Below the pieces are notes generated by a model. It had not been told where the DNA came from and searched no databases. It saw only the letters and a list, made by a program, of their open reading frames with translations. Positions 46,864 through 57,760 of a stretch of DNA of 64,000 nt are shown here, in pieces (position 1 is the stretch's first letter; each line of letters begins with the position of its first letter). The DNA lies in contig JAQQWL010000013.1 in assembly GCA_038363925.1 (NCBI GenBank), positions 2,294,001 through 2,358,000 of the forward strand. The letters run 5' to 3'. This stretch comes from Apiospora phragmitis (Eukaryota; Ascomycota; Sordariomycetes; Amphisphaeriales; Apiosporaceae). A program made the position numbers and the translations under genes.

Positions 46864-49526
46864 GAGGCGGCTTTGTTTGGTACCAACCTGCCTCTGCAGG
46901 TTATCATAGTCTTGAGAGACGAGATACTGAACAACACATGGATAAAATAGATAGTCTAGGAAGGTCTTTCGTCGTCAAGTCAAGTGCCCCGTGTTGTCAC
47001 CTTGCTGCTTATGTCATGCTAGTTACAGCAGTATTCTTACAGTTTCTAGTACCAGACTTTCATATATTTAGTTAGTCCTTTGATAGCATGTTGTGTCCTG
47101 GTTCTTCATGCTGCCTCAGCATAATCCTTATGTATCGTCTCTTTGGATTGCATGGCCGTTCATGAACTGTGAACAATACATGCACTACTCGTGGGTATGA
47201 CATAAGCCTTGAGTCAGGCTTCTATCACTCCCATGAAGAGCAATTGTATATGTCGTGCTAAGACGAAGCATCTATAGTCCAAGCAAGTTCCCATGATTTT
47301 GATCGCCTGTGTGGCTCCCGCAAGGAACCTTCTCTGTTTGATATGAATACGGCGTCCGGGAAAAGCCGCCATTAGTTAGCTGTTACTAGATCGTAGGGAT
47401 TAATCCTGCACCAAGTTACGCCAGGAAATGGTGGTTTATGATGGTAAAAAGAGGACGATAGAGAAAGGAAGTCCATAAAATAAAAAAGACTGACCATAAA
47501 GTGTCAAGAAAGTTGACTCCATATCTGATTTTGATACATTAACTGAGCGGGTCAGTCTTCCCTCGGGACTCGGATAGGGCGTGGATGGAACTGCGTATTG
47601 TTCTGTCCCTAATCTTTGTAAGAACCAGCAAAGTATAATAGTTGTGCGACACCATTTGTCATGTGTTACAGCGAGACGATCCGAAATCATCTCTCTTGAG
47701 TGGAACGCTCCACGACGTATCGCGCTTTGTACTGCTGAAGAATACCAAGAGCATGGCTGTATAGGTAAGCAGTCGAGGGCGGACGTTTACATATGGGCTC
47801 TGCCTCGACACCTGGCGCCGCTGTGGCTTTATTCATCTAGACAGGTGGCTTGAATAAGGCCCAAGCTAAGATGCCCTTGGAAATGAGTACCTTGAGATTG
47901 GTTGGTAGCTAGGTGTATTTCACTTGGTAAAGTTAGATTTCCATGATAGGTGTTGGGTTTGTTAGGGGCATGTGCACTAATTACTATGAAGCTCGAACTA
48001 GACATGATTTTATTTATGATTTAGTAGTTAATAAACGGATTGGAATATTAATAACTACAGTAGAAAGGGGTAAACTACATAGTATTCATCGTATACAACC
48101 TTTGTAGCCGATTCGAAACACCGACCGCAACGTTCCAAAAATGCTAGACGACAAGTCAGAAGGCAAAATTATATGACGAGCGTTTGGCGTTGTCAGAACT
48201 TAGCGGCCAGGGAAGTCGGAGGAGGGCGGGCAATCCCCCGGTTCGCTAGAGTTGGCGTGACAGAGACAGAGACAGAGACAGAGACAGAGACAGACAGAGT
48301 GGGCATTGCCAGGTGCCTACCGCTCTCTGCCTGCAGCATGCCCGTCCAAAGAACTTCATAATGCTCCGGTCAGTCAGCTTGTGAAATATCTTCAATTCCA
48401 AATTTTCTACTCAGATCTGGCAGTAGATCAGTGTAGCGATTCCCTAGGCTAGATCGGCTCTTGTGCCGAGTCAATGGTACATGTTGGTGTGGTTGATCAG
48501 TGGATGGCACTTGGTTAGGTTAAATCTGAATCGACAACACCGCAGAGGACGCCGGCTGGCCAGCATGGTTCACTGGAAAGTCCAACGTATTTCAATGAGC
48601 ACAATCAGCAAACCAACTCCAAGAAACACAACAAAATGTAGATATCTTGCGAGGACCGACATTCTTTATAGAGTCGCAGTGTGCATTAATAGGCCATGTC
48701 TGTCGTCAGTCGTAGTCGTTTCTATTGTTAGCACAATTGAGCCGCCGGGATGAGACGAACCTGTCTTATCTTGCCATGTCCACAATTGATCTAGATGCAG
48801 GACTTTAGTGGTCTTTACGTGCGCGAAGCCGCCGGGCCAAAGCGGAAGGTGGAAATCATGTGGCGCTAGCAGGCGTTCTTGGCGTCGTATTTTCTCTAGG
48901 GCCAAGGTGCTAGCGGCAGTGACAAGTAAGAAAGAAAGAACAGCCGAGCAGTCCATCCTGCCTGCCTGCCTGCCGACCAAGATGCATCCATCTTCTCTTC
49001 GCGGCAGACCTGATAGGTGAACCTATCACCCTTGCATCTACGAGTTCTCCTCTTTCTTCCGCACTCGCCTGGTTGGACCTGACTAATGGACGGCCCAACT
49101 AGCCAAGTGCCCCCCAGTCTTCAGCTGGTTGGGTCGTTGGTCGCCCTGAAATGCCCTGAAGCTAGAGGCTAGATGCAATCGGTCGAGTGCGAATGAGCAG
49201 GTTCTGCAGCCGCTCTACCGATCAACAAAACACCATGACAGCGCCTCTTGTTCTTGTTCGGCTCTCTCGGCCGTTCAATCCTCGTCCTCTCTTTCTTTGA
49301 TTACCTTGATTCTACTGTACCCTTCCTGTCGTTTAGTGATTCGTCCCAATACCGCTCGTTGAAAGTCCAACAGCCGAATAGTTGCAAAACCGACCACCTC
49401 CACGCAATTGGTTGATCTACACCAGGGGACCCCTCGACCACCTCCACGATTGCATATCGGGGCAAGAGAATAATATCGGCCTCGATCCATTCTTTCGGCG
49501 GTTTTCGTGTCATCCTTCTCTCCAAG
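46864..49526. other. Gene-free stretch (2.7 kb)
   Basis: AT-rich and without a supportable gene. The last ~350 bp (about 49180-49526) are the TC-rich promoter and leader of the GH128 gene. A CCTG-unit run occurs at 48957-48974. Confidence 0.5.
48259..48294. repeat. (GACAGA)n microsatellite
   Basis: Six perfect GACAGA units followed by an imperfect seventh. Confidence 0.95.
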
Positions 49527-50555
49527 ATGCGGCAAACAACACAGTTCCTCCTGGCCCTCGGCTCCTCGATAGCCACGGCGTCTACCTCGAGCAAACGCGG
49601 CCTTGTCTTCGTCCCCAACGAGCAATGGCCCCAGGATAGCCAGATCTGGGTCGAGCCCAGCAGCGACCTGACGTGGTACTACAACTACAAGATGACGCCG
49701 GCACCCTCCTTCGCCGACGTGACGCAGGACAAGTTCGAGTTCGTGCCCATGATGTGGGGCAAGGTCGACGGCACCACCTTCCTCGACAGCGTGACCCAGC
49801 AGATCGGCGGCGGCCTCAACATTTCCCACGTACTGGGCTTCAACGAGCCCGACGGCGCCATCAGCGGTGGCTCCAACCTCGACCCCGAGTCGGCCGCTCA
49901 GATCTGGGTCACGAACATGGAGCCCCTGGCCAAGCGCGGCATCAAGCTTGGCATGCCTGCTGTCACCGGTAGCGACCGCGGCGTGAAATGGACGCAGAAC
50001 TTCGCCACTGAGTGCGCCAAGGTCGCCAACAAGAACTGCACCTTTGACTTCCTGCCTATCCACTTCTACGGCAGCTTCGAGGGACTGGCCAGCCATATGG
50101 GCTCCATGTCAGCTTCGTAAGTTCTCTCTTCCATCTCTTCTCCCTTCGCCTCCACCAAACCCTTCTGTTACACTTGACGGGCAGATTGCTGACTTTGTCT
50201 CCCTTTTTCTCACAGTTTCCCCAACGTAACGCAATGGATCACCGAGTACAACTGGGACAACCAGGACCTGTCGACGACGCAGAGTTTCTTCAACACGACT
50301 TGCGAGTACTTCGACCGCCTCTCCAGCGTCGCCCGCTACAGCTACTTCGGCTCGTTCCGGTCCAAGGTTAGTAACGTTGGACCCAACGCCGTCATGCTGA
50401 ACAACGACGGCAAGCTGACGGATATCGGATCCTGGTACCTGGGTGGTGACGCTACGGGGGTCAATCCACAGTCGGCCGCTGGCAAGAGCGGGGCTTCTGT
50501 TTTGGCGGCCGTGGCTGCTGCAGGAATCGTGGGTTCCGTTCTGGCTTCGTTTTAA
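49527..50555 (+). CDS. GPI-anchored GH128 β-1,3-glucanase
   Basis: Exons 49527-50116 and 50216-50555 give 309 aa without any frame break. Signal peptide (MRQTTQFLLALGSSIATAS), then the GH128 (Asl1-like) TIM barrel: GLVFVPNEQW, WYYNYKM, FVPMMWG, acid/base Glu107 in LGFNEPDG, LPIHFYG, nucleophile Glu207 in WITEYNW, and SYFGSFR near the end. The C-terminus is a small-residue spacer (SAAGKSGAS) followed by a hydrophobic tail (VLAAVAAAGIVGSVLASF), a GPI-attachment signal. It likely trims β-1,3-glucan at the cell wall. The two Glu are the retaining pair of the family. Confidence 0.95.
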
Positions 50556-51202
50556 GGGTTCGGCCGGAACAACCACTGCCAGCTTCGAAATGTGCTTGGA
50601 TATGTCGCTGCGACCGTAGATACTTGTATTCACATGTATCTTTATAATATCCAGCTCTAGAGATGGTCGGCTATTGGGTACGAACTTTCGGTATATGAAT
50701 GAGGGGACATTGGGATATGGACATAGATGGGATTGGCGTTCACACAGAGAATCACCTGTGTAGGAGTTCATTTGGCTGATCTAGACATTATATTTAAGAT
50801 CTAATTGTATTACATCGTGACACGTTTGAAATGTCAGGATATATTCGTGTCGGTCTATGCGTGGTTTCTGCATAACTGTCAATCGCTGCGAGAGGGGGTT
50901 TGGTTTAGGCATTCCACCTCGCAAAGCCTGATAGCTATCAACATAACCTACAGCCACCAACAGCCACTCCTGAAGAAAATCGAGTCTCGGCGCTTACGAC
51001 TCTATCGTTTTATTCAGTTCCAGAAATGAGATGAATTCCAATCAGAAGCTGAGGGGCGGCTGCCACCTGAAGCAGATGCCTAAAGACCGCTTACGTATAC
51101 ACCTCTCCACTCAACAGCGTTGGCGGCTACACCCAAACATCCACTTAAACAGTGTCTACACGGAGACTGGCTTGACTGGTCAACCTCATTCGCCTGAAAA
51201 GA
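50556..51202. other. Intergenic, 3' flank of GH128 and 5' flank of the NTase-like gene
   Basis: No gene recognised; a 63-codon frame at 51031-51222 overlaps the next start codon and is not supported. Confidence 0.45.
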
Positions 51203-51902
51203 ATGGTATTCGCTACGAGTAAAGACTCCAGATACGACGCCTGCCGCTTACTTCAGCAGTACGGCATACCTTGTGTCATCTGGTGCGAGGATGCCTTTGG
51301 GTACTACGGTATGAACACGGTGCTGTTCAGTCTCCATGTCGTGGTTTCGTCTATCGACATAGCGACCGAAGTGCTGCTGCAGCGAGGATGGACTCGGTTG
51401 GATCCTGCGCAGAGACCCACGGAGGTCGGAGTACCCTGGGTGGATATGCCGGATCATAGCATGTGCCGCTTGCTGCCTCCGGACTGGGTTGAGAATCCCG
51501 TCCTGCCCTGGCCGCCGCTTCCTCCGTCCTAAAACCGGTCGTGCCGCAGCCGGAACTCGTGCTTCACTCGGCCGGGCATTGGCACTTCCCGGAAGACCAG
51601 CTGGCCCGAGATGATGACGGCTTGATACCTCCGCTCGCCACGCTGACCGACTGCCTCATTACGGCCCTCATGGACGCGCCCGACGGCACGTTATTGCAGA
51701 TGCGCCTGACCGTCTACATAACGAACTTGTATCGGGGCAGGTCGAGGGGGTGAAAGAACCAGGGTTTGCGGAGAAGCTCAGCCCCGTCAATCGGCATTTT
51801 CACCAAGACGCGTTGAGCGGCAAGACGGTCACGGGTTTGCCCGTCCTCAATCGCCAGCGCGAGATCAGGAGGAGGATACTTGGTGAGATGGAGTGGAAGT
51901 GA
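51203..51902 (+). CDS. Nucleotidyltransferase-fold-like protein lacking catalytic residues
   Basis: Single exon; 233 aa when two missing bases are counted. Residues 25-48 (VIWCEDAFGYYGMNTVLFSLHVVV) align without gaps with the GG...DxD strand-turn-strand of the next gene: Ala31, Gly36 and the final VV match, but Glu29-Asp30 stand for GG, and Ser43/His45 for the two Asp. It therefore looks like a catalytically dead member of the Polβ-type NTase superfamily, of a kind I believe is common in fungi but unnamed. The helical C-terminal half (LATLTDCLITALMDAP...LRLTVYITNLY...NRQREIRRRIL) is intact on both sides of the breaks. Breaks: one base missing near 51511-51520, where the frame otherwise ends at TAA, and one G missing in GGGGG 51746-51750. 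Same strand as the downstream NTase, 427 bp apart. Confidence 0.6.
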
Positions 51903-52329
51903 TGGGTCAAGCCGTTTACATGCCATGCTTGCTGGTCTTGTGAGAGCCATTATCATAGCCTCGAGTCAACATTGCGCACAGCGAAGCCAATTCCCATTCG
52001 AAAACGGTTTAACGGAGATGAGTAATATCCCGGGTTGCTTCATCCAATTGGATCCAAAGTGGTGGGTTTATACGGAGATGCCAAGAAGAGCTTCGGAGGG
52101 ATTACAAGCCTGCGTCATGCCAACGCGGCAACACGTTCCACTCTAGGACCCTCTGTTAACTTGTTGCCTACCGTGTTAGGTAGACACGTACTTTATACAC
52201 AAGGGTAAACGCATAAAATGGTTGCTGGAACAACTCGGATAGTAGTAATCTCAAGATTAAATGATATCTGATCACACCTGGTGCTACCTACAAAGACATT
52301 TCCATACAGCCCCCCTTTCCATCACAACC

Positions 52330-53115
52330 ATGTCGGACCCAAACCCAGCACCAAAGCCAACCAGACAGCACATCATAGACGCCGCTGCCGCCGCCGCCTT
52401 CGCCCTAGGCGACAAGGTCCCCTACGCCCTCGTCAGCGGCGGCGCCTGCTCCGTGCTGGGGTCCCAGCGCGTGACCGAGGACATCGACATCGTCGTGCCC
52501 CAGGGCCGCACGTCCGAGGCGCGGCAGCTGCTCCGGGAGCTGCCCGACTACTTCGACGTGGCACCGCGCACGCTGCACACGTACTTCCGGAGCGAGCCCG
52601 CCCCCGTCCGGGTCGAGCTGCTCGCGCCGCCGGGCATGTTCCGCGAGGCGTTTACTGAGGCGACGCCGACGCTCGCGGTCCATGATGGTAGGGTCCGGGT
52701 GCTGAAACCAACGCTTCTGCTGAACACTAAGTGCGGCTCCGTCCAGAACCGGCGCAGCGAGGAGCGGAAGCGGTCTGATGCGCTGGATATCTTGTTTCTG
52801 TTGCAGTGGTGTCATCGGAATGCGCTGTACCCGACCGGCGACGAGGTGCCGAATGCGACCGAGGCCCTCGTGCAGACTTTTATCGGCTTGTTTCCTTGTG
52901 CGGAGCACTGGATTAACGCGGGCTACGACCTGGTACGTGTGCGATGTGATGTTCCCTCCCCTCTTTACACGACCAGAGACGTTGGAGCTTCGGACTCCTT
53001 GTTTCTTCCGGTATGATACTGACGTGTGTAACCTGGATAGAAGCATGGACGATTCACTGGCGCTGCTCCAAACAAAGAGAGAAACAACCAAGATCCTTCT
53101 TCGAGCCTCGGTTGA
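52330..53115 (+). CDS. MNT/AbiEii-like nucleotidyltransferase
   Basis: Exons 52330-52932 and 53041-53115, phase 0, 225 aa. The NTase signature is complete: Gly37-Gly38 in LVSGGACSVLG, Asp51 and Asp53 in RVTEDIDIVV, and a third carboxylate position Glu96 in VRVELLAPP. A helical part follows with the basic segment RRSEERKRSDALDILFLL, typical of DUF1814/AbiEii-like and related NTases, in which a K/D-containing helix contacts the nucleotide. Bacterial relatives transfer nucleotides to tRNA or proteins; the fungal target is unknown. The start is chosen at the second ATG of the frame (MSDPNPAP); an upstream ATG at 52261 would add 23 residues without homology. The C-terminal 24 residues after the intron are disordered. 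Confidence 0.75.
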
Positions 53116-53870
53116 AGCAACCACTGTGCTCGAGATGCGAAATCAGTTTCGACGTAGTGAGAATAACGATAGAACATGACTAGAACAGAGTATACATACT
53201 ATACTCAAAGGCAAAAGAGGTCGATTCCCTCTGTGGACACTATGAAGTACCAAGCTGCCTTGCCGTCAGCCACGACCAAATACATAAAACTCGCTGTCTC
53301 AGATCAGCCTTACGCCTTCACACAGCCCTCGGGCAAGGCTGACGGACAACATATGGACATTAGCAATATGTATCCGGTGGCATTTACTTCACTTGTCATC
53401 GACGCCATGAGGCTAACGTTCGGACCAGTTGAATACAGCACCAGCAATCCTTTAAATGTCAATATAACCCCATTAATGTCTACCTGAGGAGACCGAGCAG
53501 AGACGCCTGTATGACGAATGACTTGGGGGTGGCGCGAAGCAATTCGATCTTTGCTTTTCCCCCCTCTAACTGGGGGGCTTGACGGCGGAATAGTTTCTCC
53601 TTTGAGGACCTTTTTCGGCCTAAGATGACCAATACTACTTCGAGTTTGGATATCGTGATATAGAGCACGGCAGTGCCCTCGGCGCATAGGTAGGCAGTGC
53701 TTACTTGATTTGGGTACTTAATAAATATGTCATTCCCGCTACTTAATGACTGTACCGATGACCCCCGGGTTTGATTGTCCCGCCATTCTTCACCTTTACT
53801 ATTCAAGAAGCAACCCACTTTGCTCGCACAGTAAATCATAGCGTGGTGGAAGAGAAACGAGGACAGTATC
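53116..53870. other. Intergenic
   Basis: No gene recognised. Frames at 53176-53487 and on the opposite strand at 53480-53896 lack domain content. Confidence 0.45.
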
Positions 53871-54904
53871 ATGGCGTCGTCTGGGACAGTGACCACGACC
53901 GCAGCGCCGGCATTGTCGTCCTTCTGGGTCCGCCCATCCGACTCCGCCTGTTTGCAGACGTTGGACTACTGGATCTGGTCCTGGGGACCGTCGACAGATG
54001 CACGCACCGTACTCGGAGGCCCGTCGCAGATCTCCAGTTGTCTCCCCCTGAGCTGGGAGCCGACGGGGACATACGCGGGAACGGCATGCCCTCCACACTA
54101 CACAGTACCCATCCTTTCACGTGTCGACAGGGTCTCACCACCTCAGACCATGCGGAGTGGTTCCGATGCAGACTGCAGTACAGGCAGTCGGAGACGAAGC
54201 TGATCACAATAGTCGATATGAATGCGCGCACGACATCGACCGCATTGGCGACGCACGGAACGAACGTACACCTGCACGCCCTCGCTGTCGTCTATCAGAC
54301 GCCAGTACGTATTAACAACCACCACTAGACCGCTGGATACAACTCAGGGCCTATCCACCTTCCCACCACTCAGATGGAAATCTCGATGTTGTGCTATTAG
54401 CAGTCGAAAAATACTGACCCTGATGGCAGGCGATTACGGGAACACCAGTTCAATCGACCGGTGCCTCGGCTTCGAATCCTTCGTCTTCGGAGCTGGGTGA
54501 CCCGTCATCAGGGGTGGCCTGTCCACAGTGGAGACGGCCGGGATAGGCATAGGCGTAGGCGTCGCGCTGGGCGTGGTTCTGGCGATAGCAGCAACGGTCT
54601 TCTGGACGTGTTGGCGGCGGAGGAAAGGGGGAAATCCAACAAGGCTGCCATTGCGGAGCCGGCGAATGCGCCCCATGATACGCAATATCCTCCTTACGAA
54701 ATACATGGCGAGACGAAGAAGAGGACGACTATGGAAGTAGGCGTGTTGGAGCACAATACGACGTTGACGGCACCGTCCACCGGGCCACATCCCGTGGTTC
54801 CCGGGCGACACGAGATGGAGGTCGACCGGAACCAGCGGACCGAATTGCCCACCTGGTTGGGCAATCAGTATAACTTGATATACAGGCCTAACATAATATT
54901 ATGA
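53871..54904 (+). CDS. Single-pass membrane protein with Ser/Thr-rich ectodomain
   Basis: Exons 53871-54304 and 54430-54904; 303 aa when three missing G are counted, which makes both exons whole numbers of codons. No cleaved signal peptide is obvious. The ectodomain has several Cys and segments found in a broad fungal family of surface proteins (SFWVRPSDSACL, CPPHYT, TTSDHAEWFRC, QSETKLITIV). Then comes a Ser-rich stalk (PVQSTGASASNPSSSELG) and one helix (GIGIGVGVALGVVLAIAATVFW) stopped by WRRRK. The cytosolic tail has PPYEIHG and ELPTW. This is the layout of WSC/Mid2-like or mucin-like sensors, though no WSC domain is visible. Breaks: GGG 54130-54132, GGGG 54511-54514, GGGGG 54627-54631, each one short. 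Confidence 0.65.
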
Positions 54905-55159
54905 TAGGTAATCTTCGGTAAAGCACAGAATAGGTAGGCGCTGGCATATCGCTGCCAATGAGCCTCAGGCAGGATTGATAGTCTAAAGCACCCGCTTGCT
55001 ACTCTGTGGCCCCTGAAACATGAAAAGATTAGTAGGAACCGGCGAGTCGCCCGATGGCTTATGGGAGAGCCTTCTTAGTAACTCCACAATGCTGCAATGT
55101 CGCCCGCACAATCCAACGTGTCATACATGGTGCTAACTCGCGAAGGCCCCCCACAACCT

Positions 55160-57035
55160 TCATAGATTCTTTCGCACCCTTTCCACGTAGCATGGCGGCA
55201 TGTGCGCAATCAGCGAGAAGAATGCCTTGTAGCGCATATCCTGCTTTGGATCGACCTGCCGAAGATCGTAGTTCAGGACAATGGTGGCGCCGATCTTGGC
55301 CAGTTCCATCCGGGCGAGGTTCTGTCCAGGGCACGAAGCGTAACCAAGCCCGAACGGCACGTAGTTCTTGTCGAGCCGCGCCGCGTCGGTGCTCAGCCAG
55401 CGCTCGGGGTTGAATTCCCTGGCATCGTCGCCCCTTGTTTTCCGACATCAGAATTAGTGCATACTAAGGTAAAGTCTCGAGAGCCCTAGCGGTGAGGACG
55501 GTTGACTTACCAGATCTCCTTGGAGTGATGGATGACCCAAGGATGGACGGAGAGGGTGGTGCCTTCAGGGAAGGTTTGGCCACCTATTTCGAGGCCACCT
55601 GGAGGCGCTCTACGGGCCAGGCCCACTAAAGAAAGATCTCGGATCAGCAACCCCCTTTTCCATGACAATGTTCGGTTTGTCTGGGCTGGGAAAACCACCT
55701 ACTTGCACCGGGACCAAATATCCGTAACGCTTCCTTGAGGCATGCCTGCAGATACGGCAGCCCCTGGGTATCGGCAAACGAGATCGGCCCCTGCCGCCCC
55801 CCGAGACCAGCGTCTTGCATCTCCTGGCGGGCCCGCCGCCATGCGTTGGGGTGGCGCATCATGTAGTACAGGAACGCCTGGATGCCGGAAGACACGGTGT
55901 CGGAGCCCGCGGCCACGGCGTTGAAGGCGGCCGAGTCGATCTCGTGGCGGTGCATGCGGCCGGGGTTCTGTTTCAACATGCGGAACCAGTGTGACGATGC
56001 GTCGAAGCGGCCGTCGGGGTTGGCTTGACGCTCCTTGATGGCGCCCATGGCGGTGTCAATGATGTGGCCCCAGGGTACACTGATGATATGTTAGTGAGGT
56101 AGGTAAGTAAATAAATCAAAGTTGACAGCAGGGATGCATATCGACTTACATCCCAAGACCTGTCATCACGGGATTGGCCAACAAGAGAACATGGATCCAG
56201 CGAAAGAACCCGACCGCCGAGACGTAAGCACTCTGAGCCTCAGAAGCAGCGAAAGCGCCGGCGATGTCGGCACCTTTCTTGAGGAACCCAAAGGGCTTGG
56301 AGAAGACGACCTCGCCAACGACGTCAGAGGTCGTGAAGGAGACGAACTCGTCCAGGCGAACCGGCTCTCCACTCTTGGCGAACTTGTCGAGCAAGCCCAG
56401 CAAAAGGGCGATGGTATTATCGATGGCTTCTTCCGACTGGAGGACGTTGCTCAGAGTGTAGGCGGGAGCCACGTGCTTTGAGAGCTCGTTCTTGACTTTG
56501 GGGTCGGTGGCGGCGAAGGGGTTCATGTACCGACCATCCTTGTGTGGAGGTCGTTGTTAGTGTTGACGATATCATCGGCCATGGCAGGGGATAGGGGGTA
56601 AGGGCAATACTGGCATATCCCAGTGCGAAGGAATAAGTCTTACGGGGAATGTTGCCACTTTATACCAGTCTGCCTTATGAAGGGTGGCTAGCAGAATCTT
56701 TTTGGGGCCGTCCGGATGGCTGACGCTCACCTCTCCCGGCGCGATGCGTACAAAAATGCCCTGCCACATTGTTTAGCAACCCAAAGTAAGCAAAAATGTA
56801 GACAGGGGTGTGTAGATCTAGGCTGAGCGTGCATACCATACTTTTCGTGCGCACGTATTAGCGCCCGGTTCTGGTCGCCTTTGAGGACATGCCTCACGTG
56901 CCAGAACCGGGTAACGGACGCGAGGGCCGGCCCGGGTACAGAGCTGAGGGGTGAGAGGAGTCGTCTCCATAATGCGACGCTGACAATGATGGTTCCTAGC
57001 CCGACCAAGACGGTAGCCAATGCGAGAAGGGCCAT
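55160..57035 (-). CDS. Cytochrome P450 (pisatin-demethylase/CYP57-like)
   Basis: Six exons on the minus strand (57035-56837, 56759-56644, 56538-56150, 56079-55703, 55625-55511, 55433-55160) give 489 aa. Membrane anchor MALLALATVLVGLGTIIVSV at the chosen start; ATGs at 57113 and 57155 in the same frame would add 26 or 40 residues before it. Hinge VPGPALASVTRFW, YG-IFVRIAPGEVSV, NPFAATDPKVKNELSKHVAPAY. The I-helix AAGSDTVSSG has the oxygen-activating AGxDT; the K-helix is CLKEALRI, then FNPERW, and the haem loop FGLGYASCPGQN carries the Cys ligand. One break at the exon 2 acceptor: GGG at 56759-56761 has one G too many for phase. Family members often oxidise phenolics or phytoalexins; the substrate here is unknown. 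Confidence 0.87.
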
Positions 57036-57155
57036 AGCGTATGAGTTTGCTTGCTTGCTACTACCCCTGGTGCGGTTAGCTGGCGAAATGTTTGCTGCGT
57101 TGGCTGTGGTCATGAAACTGACAAATCTGCATCGCTCGCTCGTAAGACGAGCCAT

Positions 57156-57760
57156 TTAACCCTACTTGTAATTCGCCAACGTCGTATGACCTCCACCAGT
57201 AAGACGCTGCATTCAGAAGTGTGACCCGAAATGAAATACCCCATATATATGCGAGGTTTTGGAGCACGTTGCCATGGTGGTGGAGCAACCAGATTCTCAT
57301 TGGACTATCCAGTGTGCCGGGACGGGGGCCGCATCCGGCTCAAGGGACAGAGTCGGTACGAACCGGGTCCCGGACGAACCAACTGCCAAAATCCGCGGGG
57401 ACCCCTGACCAAAACCATCCATAACAACACACGAGAGGACGCCATTCGGCTTGCCGGACTCTCTGTCCACCCAGATGGATCTGGAGCGAGGAGGAGGGGC
57501 TGCAGGCTGCCGGCTATGAGAAATTTCGATATGAATGTCTGGAGCTCCTGTTCGGAAGAACCTGGTTGCTTGAGGTTGAAATAAATAACAGCCCAGTTAC
57601 GCCCCTTGGAGTTCCATAACGTGTGTCTCAAGCCACTGACAGCAAACGGGATCTTCTTGCCTATGAAACACAATATTCGACGATAACATTGCTCTCAGGT
57701 TTGCATTCATATTTAAAAATCGAAATAATATTATCAATAGCTCTACATGTAAGGTAGTTA
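57156..57760. other. Intergenic between P450 and oxidase
   Basis: 5' flank of the P450 and 3' flank of the oxidase; no supportable gene. Confidence 0.45.

Noticed and set aside
48259..48294. CRISPR-like repetition
   Set aside because: Simple GACAGA microsatellite without spacers; fungal nuclear DNA.
52405..53124. 239-codon minus-strand frame opposite the NTase
   Set aside because: Arg/Gln/His-rich antisense shadow; the plus strand has the NTase signature and a good intron.
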